From Bemisia tabaci (lineage: Eukaryota; Arthropoda; Insecta; Hemiptera; Aleyrodidae), in the NCBI RefSeq assembly GCF_918797505.1, contig NC_092795.1:30057131-30121130 (forward strand): DNA of 64,000 nt. The letters run 5' to 3'. Below, piece after piece: positions 56,461 to 64,000 of this stretch (positions are counted from its first letter, which is position 1; every line of letters begins with the position of its first letter). The notes under the pieces are model-generated. The model was given only the letters and a program-made list of their open reading frames with translations. It searched no databases and was not told where the DNA came from. The translations under genes and the position numbers were made by a program.

Positions 56461-56484
56461 CTGTTTTATGTCTTGTGTTCAAAG
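56461..56484 (+). other. Splice acceptor of exon B
   Basis: T-rich stretch ending CTTGTGTTCAAAG directly before the conserved GAT (Asp) codon. Confidence 0.8.
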
Positions 56485-56623
56485 GATGGACTGAGGAGGC
56501 GGATGGACAAACTAAAAAGTTCGATAGAGGAAGCCAATTTAGCCGTTGACAAGGAACGAGAAACTAATGTTGCTCTACTGCATATGATTTTTCCTCCGGA
56601 TATAGCAAAAAGATTATGGCTTG
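56485..56623 (+). CDS. Gycalpha99B: Soluble guanylate cyclase alpha subunit, exon B
   Basis: Internal exon of 139 bp: phase 0 at the start, phase 1 at the end. It encodes 46 full codons beginning DGLRRRMDKLK, plus the first base of a Gly codon (LWL-G). It covers the alpha-type signalling helix: a charged coiled coil (SSIEEANLAVDKERETNV) that passes the heme signal to the cyclase, then the conserved IFPPDIAKRLWLG step leading into the catalytic domain. MIFPPDIAKRLWLG and the DGL(R/K)(R/K)R-DK-K start are typical of alpha subunits. The acceptor TTCAAAG and strong donor G|GTGAGT agree with the frame. Exon A should splice directly onto it. The next exon should start with two bases completing Gly and soon encode the LFSDIVGFT-type catalytic motif; I did not find it in the remaining 7.4 kb. 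Confidence 0.95.
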
Positions 56624-56629
56624 GTGAGT
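56624..56629 (+). other. Splice donor of exon B
   Basis: GTGAGT, a near-consensus donor, splits the Gly codon after its first base. Confidence 0.9.
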
Positions 56630-58007
56630 TGATGTCTTGTCCATTTTACCACTTGATATTTTATTCCTGTTTTTTTTTCCTTGTGAGAAAACTTGTTTAT
56701 TGTTATGATCGTAAAAGCACTGAGAATTAGGTTTTGAATTGTGTATCACACGAAGGACATTGTATCGGTGTCGCTATCGGAGACCGTGCGTGGGCGTGGG
56801 GTGCTCGACACACATAAAGAAATAAAGAAGCAAGGATATTTTTTTTCCGTCGAAAGGAATTTTGGTGGAATAATCGGTATCAAATTTGCAATAGTGCTGT
56901 TATAGTGAGGTATAATTGAACTCATTAATGCAATTTTTGAGTTCTTGTTTTCTGTGATTTACAATTCTCCTCACTTATAAACAGGGTGGCATGAAACGTA
57001 AGAAAGAAACGAAAGATTGGAAATTTCATTGAAATATTTTATGAAATTTCACAAGGCGGTGAAATATTTCATATTTTTCAGGGGTTTGAGTATGCGCCCC
57101 GCATTCAGACACACAAAACTAGAGGAAAGTCACTATTTTAACATTTTGAGAAATATGAAAGGGAACCGGTATTTTTCAATATCTTTCAAAATTCTGAAAT
57201 TTCTTGGAATATTTCACATGAAATTTCAAGATTTTCTTTAACATGAAATTTTGAGATCCTGCTCATAAAGAATAAGCTATCTGATTTTCGGGCCTTCCAT
57301 TGCCAGAAAAAAGAGGTCAGGTCTTTACACAATGACGTTTTTTTCGTAACCTAAAGATCGTATGTTAAGACAGAACGTGTTTAACTTAATTTGTGTGCTG
57401 TCCAATAGTTGCATAAAAGTTTCCAATTTTTCAAAACGTCACTGCGCGTGAAAGAATTACAATATTTGCACTCGCATGAAGTTCTTGATTTTCCCAATTG
57501 CAATTTAACGGGTAGCTCTAAAGCAGAAGTTCCTTCACTTGCTCTCAACATTGCAAAAACCCAAAATCCAAAGGAAGAGCCAAATTCAAAACCGCTGTTC
57601 CCAAACTTTTGGCAAGAAGATGATCTACGTTGAATCCGAACACGAAGGAACAGAAACAGATCGGTGTAAGCTTTATTTTTCTTTCCGTGAAAATCATTCC
57701 ATCCGATTTGCGAGGAAAGCGTTCGCGGCAAATGTAATAGTTCCTACCTCGGGTTGCCGGAACCGTCCTCGCAAAAAGTTCGCGATCAAGTAAACAAATT
57801 TGATTAAAGTTTCGAGGCGAAGTTTGCTTCGCATCATCGCAATGTTTGGCCATGGCGCGACACTGAAACCAGCACGAGTCTGTGCAATGTTGTCATGTTT
57901 CGCACCAAAGTCCGCAGTTTTTACACAAGATCAATCGAAGACATCTTGACGGTGCAATTCCGCAACCACGTAGCTCGGTTTGTGACGGCGCGGCGCGCAA
58001 AGCATGT
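56630..58007. other. No gene recognised
   Basis: About 57010-57240 is rich in repeated GAAATTT/AAATTTC motifs. The 57381-57853 region is open in several overlapping frames on both strands; the + frame at 57409-57633 looks protein-like in composition, but I could not match it to anything. Confidence 0.4.
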
Positions 58008-58050
58008 TAGCGCCTACAAGTCTGCATGGATACTTCGCGCATTGCACCAA
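58008..58050 (+). repeat. Repeat J unit, single
   Basis: TTAGCGCCTACAAGTCTGCA, TGGATACTTCGCGCATTGCA is the antisense of the J unit seen at 16345, 40178 and 50132. Confidence 0.65.
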
Positions 58051-58089
58051 ACATAGAGCTGTCGCTGCTCGCTGGTCTGCGTGAAACGT

Positions 58090-58346
58090 ATATCGACGGT
58101 GTGAGTCGGCAATCACATAACTCGGTTTGCGACGTCTCAGACTTCCTGTCATACTTTATTTTTTAAACGGAAAACTACTCCACGGCAATTCTTTAAGACT
58201 GCCGTGATTTTTCTTCTTAGTGCTAAGAAACTTCTGCAAAAGCTTCAAGGAATGATGTCGATTTGTTCTCCTTTACAAAAATAAAATAGGAGCGGAGATT
58301 TCAAACACCATGAGATACGTGGTTGTGAACTTACGCCGTCGATATA
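58090..58346 (+). mobile_element. Dispersed repeat K, copy 3
   Basis: ATATCGACGGTGTGAGTCGG at left and TTACGCCGTCGATATAT at right. Contains AACTCGGTTTGCGACGTC, AGACTTCCTGTCATACTTTA and AATAGGAGCGGAGATTTC. Matches 26532-26750 in reverse and 4467-4729 in the same orientation. Confidence 0.75.
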
Positions 58347-58689
58347 TATCGAGGATGCTCCAAGAGCGCGACTAAACTTGAAATAAAGAAATTACGTGTT
58401 CTAGTTGATAATGCTCCCTTAGGGCCACACTTTAAAGTTTAAGAACCTTAAATTTTTCATCTTGTGAGTCTTCTTAGGTTTTTATTTGATGTTATTTGGC
58501 GTGAGCACAGGATCGTCTCCCAACAGAGGACCTCTCGATGATTGAACTAGAATAACCTATATCTCGGTTTATGACAACAAGCTCCCATCTGGCTGCCATG
58601 TTTCACGCTATGTGCGTGATTTTGCTGATTTGCTACAATCACAAGTATCCATAACTTTTCTTCAAAATAAATACTATCGGGGAAAATTT

Positions 58690-58730
58690 TGCAATTTCCT
58701 AATGTCCATACGGTGTTTTTCCTTAGCACG
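58690..58730 (+). mobile_element. MITE family A, right-end fragment
   Basis: TTTTGCAATTTCCTAATGTC, CATACGGTGTTTTTCCTTAG, CACG matches the family A right end; the left part of the element is missing. Confidence 0.6.
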
Positions 58731-59030
58731 TTTATCTTAATGTCCAAACGACCTTTGCGTTAAACCACAATCCGTTCATAGTAACACTACCTTGCCAGGA
58801 CTTCAGCGGTGCTGTTTCAATAATTGCTTACTAGATGGCGGTAAGTTCGTTAGTCTGCCGTGGCCGCATGCCCGATCAGGCGTGGTTTTCGAGACCTCTC
58901 AGAGTTTTGAAGCAGAAAATCAGGAGGCTGCGCTGTGCCAATTATGGAACCAATCAAATCCGAAACGTGTTCTTAGTTGCCTTCCTTATGGGTCGTAACT
59001 ACGGTTGCACCAAACAGCAAAGCCTCTAAA

Positions 59031-59285
59031 CTGCCGTGTTAAGGAAGAACGCCGTATGAACATTCGAGAGTTGCCAAATTTCCTCGGATAAAACACGTAT
59101 TTCTAAGGGAAGTTATTAATATTTTCCCTTTAAATTTTCAGAGTATTTAGATTGAATTGCATTCAAAATTTTTCGAAAATTCTGAGGAAAAATATTCATA
59201 TATTTTTTTTTAAAAATTCGTATATTATCTAAAGAACTTTGGCAACGCCTGAAGGTTTATACGGCGTTTTTCTTTAGCACGGCAG
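59031..59285. mobile_element. MITE family A copy
   Basis: 255 bp, CTGCCGTGTTAAGGAAGAAC at left and GTTTTTCTTTAGCACGGCAG at right; flanks TAAA and TAGA match at 3 of 4. One of the best-preserved copies. Confidence 0.9.
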
Positions 59286-60697
59286 TAGAGTAGAGGTTGG
59301 AAGAATGCACATAAAATCAGCCTAACTGAATTTCACGTCACCTGATTTATTTTCATGATTTATTCTTTTAACAGAGAACCAAATAACAAGACGCTTTGAA
59401 AGTTTCTATGAATTTAACCTAGATTGTGATTAATACACTCAAAAAATGTCAAGTTTCAGTGTTGTTTTCAGTTATCTGCATAAGAAATTATGTAACAAAG
59501 AAAATTAGAGACCTTTGATGTCGTTAGGCCATTGCCGATCAAATCCTTCCAACTGAAGGCGGATGAGCTTTTTTCCTCTGTCAGGAGATTTCAGATGCAC
59601 ACTAAAAACGCACGATGATCATCTGTCTTTTTGTTACCCCTGGGAACATTGCATTAACAAAGTCATTTTTTGTAATTTAAATAAATTTCAAAGCGTTGAA
59701 GCAAAATTGTTTCCCAAGTTTGCTACAGCACTGCCAAACTCTAACCGTATTTTTTCAAATCTGTGAGGTAGATATCGCTGTCTTGCTTCGAAACGGAGGA
59801 ACTGAACCGAATTTTTATCGGACTTTGCCTCTGTTTTGCCGGGAGTGTTAAATCTCTAAAATATTTTGTCTCTGTACTCGTTCGATCTGACGACAAGGAG
59901 GGCAGTATGCAAATCGGGGCAGCAACAGAAAAAAAGCTTCGAGCCGCCATGTCGGTTGACGATTTCGCGCATTTCCATAAATTCCACGAAACCACGATTC
60001 CTCCTTTCGACCTTTCTCGACGAACAGCGCAAACGATTATTCTCGGAAGTGCCATGCGAGGCGGCGGAAATAACGGCGAAACAAGGATAGAGACGTTTTT
60101 TTCCGGTCCATCCCTTTTTGCGAGAACACGTTCGACAGCTCAGACTCCTTTCCTCCGATATTTCATCGTAAAATATTGCCTGACGGGCTGGAATCTCGGC
60201 TCCTGTTCCTCTTTTTTCCTTCAGTTTTGGCGCGGAAATGCCTCCGTAATAACAGTAGAAATATGACCAGGAATCCGGAAAGAGCCGCGGGCTAAATCTC
60301 AAATCCCGGAAGCAACTGAAAGTGCCGCTCACAACACCGAAACTGAATGTTTTGCGTGAGTTTTTTTCGCGGCGTGGAAAAAAGCTGGGAGGGAAAAGTT
60401 TGAATTTAGCTCGATCTGATTGTGAGTAGTTTATTTTTCGTGGTTTTTTCAGCTGTTTATCCAAATGACGTGTTCTGAAAGAAAATGGAGATGACCTTTT
60501 TTTTAGGTGTATAGGATTGATTCTTACATCCAAACTTTGCGGCACTTTATTTGAATTTTGAAGCTCCTCTTCGATGTAACGTTAAATTGCCAAGCAGCCA
60601 AATTTTGATCATGGAAAAATTCGTTCTATCCATTCATCAACTAATCAGCCAGTCAGTTTCCTTGCTCATTCTGCTAAGATAGAATCTGTTTAATATG
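59286..60697. other. No gene recognised; long open frames
   Basis: About 59860-60310 is moderately GC-rich and free of stops in several frames. The minus-strand frame 59856-60545 (229 codons) is the longest in the window and overlaps a 119-codon + frame (59907-60266). Neither has a recognisable domain. The minus translation is Arg/Ser/Phe-rich with a run CCC, unlike a typical folded protein. Confidence 0.35.
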
Positions 60698-60832
60698 TAC
60701 TGCATTTTGTAACATGGTGAACCTACTTCTGGCTCATCCATGCACCTGTCTGAAACCAAATGGCATATACGTTGTTTTTCAAATGAGTATGTCCAAAAAT
60801 TTTATTTCCTTACTGCAAAATGCAGTCGTCAA
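60698..60832 (+). repeat. Dispersed repeat S, copy 4
   Basis: TACTGCATTTTGTAACATGG, TTCTGGCTCATCCATGCACC, AAATGGCATATACGTTGTTT, then TTACTGCAAAATGCAGTC, which is the inverted counterpart of the left end. This suggests that family S is also an inverted-repeat element. Confidence 0.6.
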
Positions 60833-62382
60833 AGTTTGACATCACACCATGGCGGCCATATTTTTTGTTCCTAATAATTGTCTCAATGGGATCCAGTTTC
60901 CTTACCCTCTTTCTCTATAAAAGAACTGTTCTTTTTCCTCTGAACGACGACATTCGGTTCCTCGAACCGAACTTAAAGGCGTATCTCGATTTGTCGTTTC
61001 CCAAACGAAGAAACTTAACTTAATCGTAATGTTGACTCAAATTAATTTCATATTGAAGGGAATATGACTGTCAAATTTCTATCTAACATTTCGCAGATAC
61101 TTGCAAAGAATCAGAGGAAAAATTCGTCTAGTCCGAAACGCCCGACGGTTCCGTGGTGAAAGTTTTCCGGGAAGAAATTTTGCAACGTTGAAATGTAGGT
61201 GAAGAGAAGACGACTCACAAAGCCGGTCTAAAACATAACTCCATTCCTCGTCATCTTGTCTTGTCTCATGGTATAACACCAAATTTCAACCAGCAGGCGT
61301 CAGGAGATAACTATTCGTGCTCCTATGCCTGCGAGATTGCCTATCTGGCCACTTGAAGGGGTTTGACCGACTCCGCTCAATTCAAGCGATTCCGTTTGCT
61401 GCATCGCTTAGTTTAAACGGACATTTTATTGATTTGAATAATGACTCTGCGGGCTGATTATTGACGTTGGTATACAAATCTACGACAAATAAGACAAGAG
61501 GATAATGAAGCGATCCTGTAGGTTGAAACAGGTGCACTGATAAAAATATTTGTGTTCTTGTGTTACTTTTCATTAACATTGGAGGTGAAATACAAACCAA
61601 ACTTTTGTGTTGACATTTCTCTCTTTGTGGTTGTTACAGACTGAGGGTGAAAATAATGGATCAACCGTAGGGTCCCTATTCGCACAGTCGATCGAGTTAA
61701 CTGGAGAGGTCGGGCAAAATTTGGAAACTTTAAAAGCTTAAAACTCCGTTTACACAAAATTTTGAGGTTTTAGAAGTGGTTCCATTGGTCTCCTTGTGAT
61801 ACCTATGAGAAGCACCCCTCAAAATATAAAATGTGACGAAATAAACATCAAAATTTTCAGTCTTCGTCAAAAATTTGATGTCCGACCTCTCTGATTGACT
61901 CGATCCACTGTGCGTCGGATGCCCTTAGTTAGCCGTTACGTACCATCTTCATCCATTTCAACTACGCACTTCCACCGACAGGATCGCTCTATTTTCCCTT
62001 CGTTTTGTTTTTCTATAGTTTTGTGTTTCGATTAAAAAAATCAGCTCGCTAACGTCAGAGAAAAGAGTTGAGGAAGTTGGATGGAATGTGGGAGCCTGGC
62101 CCGGAAGCAGGATCTCGTCATTCGTGGATAGAACGAGGAAACGCGAACGGACGAGAAGGAACTCGCGGAGGCGTCCATCGGATTTGCATAGGAAATGTGA
62201 CACTCTCCGTTTCAAATTTTTCAAGCTGAGCGGATCCCGAGGATCCTGTGTTTGTTTTCCTCCCGGCCAGATATTCCTCCAGCCGCGCTCCCACCCGACC
62301 GTCGACGACAAGAACGCCAGATGCCGCGCTGTGCCGCAATTGGGAAAATCTGTTTTCCGGAAAACTCTGATCCCATCTGTAT
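60833..62382. other. No gene recognised
   Basis: Unique sequence; overlapping frames on both strands at 61958-62418 without recognisable domains. No repeat matched elsewhere in the window. Confidence 0.4.
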
Positions 62383-62834
62383 CGAGGCGTGAATGATCGA
62401 TTCTCGATCTTTCCCCATTTGAAGCTATCGTAAAGAATTTCAGGGTGTCTACAAGTCCGGAATTTCCGGAAAGTCCGGAAATAGCACTGATTTTTTAAGG
62501 GCGGTCCGGAAGTACTGATGAAGTGCGGAAACTCCGCCCAAAGATCCGGATTTTTTTTCCGTTTTTTGTCATTTTTGTCGCAATTTGAGCGAGGAATTGA
62601 AATTTTTCGAATTTCGTCAATTATTGGAGGTACTGAAAAAGTACTGAATTTTTCTGTTGAAGAGGCACTGAATATCTTGGGAATGTACTGAGTAAGTTCT
62701 GATTTCTGGTCAGTCTGTTTTCGTAGACACCCTGTTATTTAGGTGTTCATTGCGAACACTATGAATATCGATATTTTTCCATAGGTTTACATGGTGGATC
62801 GATCGATATATCGCAAACCACGGCACGCCACCGG
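62383..62834. mobile_element. MITE N copy split by MITE M
   Basis: Left part AGGCGTGAATGATCGATTCT...GTAAAGAATTT (about 62383-62440) and right part TTAGGTGTTCATTGCGAACA...CACGGCACGCCACCGG (62739-62834) correspond in order to the halves of element N at 50942-51106. The right part is convincing; the left is more diverged. Confidence 0.6.
62441..62734. mobile_element. MITE M (CAGGGTGTCTAC ends)
   Basis: CAGGGTGTCTAC at left and GTAGACACCCTG at right, perfect 12-bp inverted ends. The left end carries several TCCGGAAA/TTCCGGA units, the right end several GTACTGA units, both possible binding repeats. CAGGG ends suggest hAT, but flanks AAGAATTT and TTATTTAG do not match. Confidence 0.8.
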
Positions 62835-62949
62835 ATCCCATACTGCCGCGATAGCGAGGAGAGCAGTAAGAGCAAAGATGAAGTTTTGAGAAAACGGGCT
62901 CAGAGGCGTCTGACCGGAAAATTTTATTGAAACGATCCTCCATTCTTTG

Positions 62950-63093
62950 TCAAATAGACTAACTAACAGGAACCCACGATGGAGACCTTGTATCTAGTCA
63001 ATAGTTAGTTCATCATTTCCCTTCTTAGTCTATAACAACCACCCGGTTCACTCCATTTCCCCTTTGTCTATCAATTTCAATAATCACTGGCTG
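62950..63093. mobile_element. MITE family P, partial copy
   Basis: AATAGACTAACTAACAGGAA, CCCACGATGG...AGTTAGTTCATCATTTCCCT, TCTTAGTCTATAACAACCA, then TTTGTCTATCAATTTCAATA, ATCA matches the right two-thirds of 30263-30532. Confidence 0.6.
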
Positions 63094-63536
63094 CATTTGC
63101 AACCACAAGATGACAATGACTCGTATTTTTTGTAGGAGCGTACAACGTGAGCAAATCTCCAAAAGCGATCCTCTAGTAAAGTCGTCTTTCAGTCGAATGA
63201 ATTTTTAAGTGTGCTGTGATAAGGACGGACACCGGTTTTAAGGGCAGATCTTGCAGTGGAAAGAGAATAATCTGTTGAGTAAACTGAATCGGCGATGCTG
63301 AAACCAAGCATGTCCTTAATCTGATTAGCTGTGAGCTACACGCACTCTTACGGAGCTGAGGTATCGTCAGATAATGAAATTGTTAGGTTTTAGCAACGAC
63401 GGATTCAACTGAGAGTGGATCCGAATCGCATAATCGAGTCCTTGCATTTTAAATAGTGTTTACTTGCCGCTTCACGCTGACTTTCAAGTGTTGCCAACTC
63501 TTGAATTCCCATCGGTGCTCGGGTTCTTTCGAATTA
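63094..63536. other. No gene recognised
   Basis: Unique sequence, no coding signal or repeat seen. Confidence 0.4.
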
Positions 63537-63544
63537 CTCCGTCC

Positions 63545-63928
63545 TAGAGTACCTTTATAGGGAGAGTATGGACAACTCGATTTATGTAGCTCTCAGGGTC
63601 CGGAAGAGCGACAACGTGAAAAAACAAAAATCCCTCGAAAAGTGCCGCTGCCAACCTTTGCATTTTAAGTATGAATCAATAGCATTGTAAATAAGCGTTT
63701 TTGAGGATTAGAAATTTTAAACTAAGAAAATGTATGTGAAATCAAAGTTTTATACGTTCTTTTATAATTTTTGATCAGTGTAACTACTCTCGATCGGAGT
63801 TTGAATTAGTACAAATAATTTGAGATCATAGTTTGGCTGCCTTTTTGGGCCCTAAGAGCTACATGACCTGATCAAACCTAACCTCCAAATTTTCGAGTCG
63901 TCCATACTCTCCCTCTAAAGGTACTCTA
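63545..63928. mobile_element. hAT-like MITE family B, full copy
   Basis: TAGAGTACCTTTATAGGGAG at left, CTCCCTCTAAAGGTACTCTA at right. Flanks CTCCGTCC (63537-63544) and CTCCGTTC (63929-63936) match at 7 of 8. Interior TACATGACCTGATCAAACCT and ATTTTTGATCAGTGTA. 384 bp, no open frame. Confidence 0.9.
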
Positions 63929-64000
63929 CTCCGTTCGAATTGAGCGTGGTCGATCAAATGAAATCCTATTGCAGTGCGATGTTGCAAAGTTTCACATGCT

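Larger units (their letters stand above)
23797..56484 (+). other. 32.7-kb intron of sGC alpha gene
   Basis: Bounded by the donor at 23797 and acceptor ending at 56484. Exons A and B join without loss of residues against known alpha subunits, so no coding exon of this gene is expected inside. I saw no convincing nested gene. A large share of it is MITEs and foldback elements, plus several moderately GC-rich unique blocks (about 25.7-26.1, 27.6-28.0, 41.4-41.9, 42.5-42.9, 46.0-46.3, 53.0-53.3 and 55.0-55.4 kb). Confidence 0.9.
56624..64000 (+). other. Downstream intron of sGC alpha gene
   Basis: Begins at the exon B donor. No exon for the catalytic domain (expected VT-LFSDIVGFT, YKVETIGDAY, PRYCLFG motifs) was recognised in any + frame, so the intron probably runs past the window end. 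A very short exon could have escaped a by-eye search. Confidence 0.65.

Noticed and set aside
56377..56730. 117-codon gene at this place
   Set aside because: Only residues 37-83 are conserved (exon B); both ends are intron read-through.
57409..57853. Possible coding exon, protein-like + frame
   Set aside because: Overlapping open frames on both strands, no domain recognised and no clear fit to sGC.
59856..60545. 229-codon minus-strand open frame, longest in the window
   Set aside because: No recognisable domain, overlaps long open frames on the other strand, and lies in a moderately GC-rich stretch where stops are rare. Reported only as unexplained.
56624..64000. Catalytic-domain exon of sGC alpha in the last 7.4 kb
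   Set aside because: Looked for LFSDIVGFT, VETIGDAY and CLFG-like translations in + frames and found none. An ACATTGTATCGG stretch near 56758 does not translate to the motif.

Overview
This window is eukaryotic and most likely from an insect. It carries almost no protein-coding sequence. I can support only two coding exons, both on the + strand and both from one gene: the alpha subunit of the nitric-oxide receptor, soluble guanylate cyclase (the Drosophila Gycalpha99B / vertebrate GUCY1A type). Exon A (23617-23796) encodes the end of the H-NOXA (PAS-like) domain and exon B (56485-56623) the signalling-helix coiled coil just before the cyclase domain. The two join in frame, phase 0 to phase 0, at a position where the family has contiguous sequence (GEQARAQ then DGLRRRMDK). 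They are therefore consecutive exons separated by an intron of 32,688 bp. The heme (H-NOX) exons and the catalytic exons were not found here and presumably lie outside the window.

The rest is intron or flanking DNA, AT-rich and packed with short non-autonomous DNA transposons (MITEs) and foldback elements. The repeat types resemble those I remember from hemipteran genomes such as whitefly; this is a low-confidence impression from memory, and the sequence itself supports only an arthropod-like sGC gene.

Layout. 1-23616 (upstream intron or flank): a foldback MITE at the very start, a large palindromic element at 1981-2338, decayed non-LTR reverse-transcriptase tails near 4.2-4.9 kb (minus strand), tRNA-like SINE heads, a 955-bp inverted-repeat element (15936-16890), and a nested cluster at 20.5-23.1 kb. 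23797-56484 (the big intron): at least nine near-complete or decayed copies of a ~255-bp MITE with CTGCC ends, hAT-like MITEs with 8-bp target duplications, a TTAA-flanked element whose unoccupied duplicate lies 1 kb away, a 611-bp foldback element nested in another MITE, and an ~80-bp tandem repeat. 56624-64000 (downstream intron): more of the same, including one element split by another at 62.4-62.8 kb.

The most informative results concern transposon structure: target-site duplications can be read directly from the sequence for several families (8 bp, 4 bp, 2 bp and TTAA), one locus has two elements in the same 8-bp target, and one insertion has a paralogous empty site. I found no CRISPR array, operon, intact transposase gene, viral gene or new multigene system.
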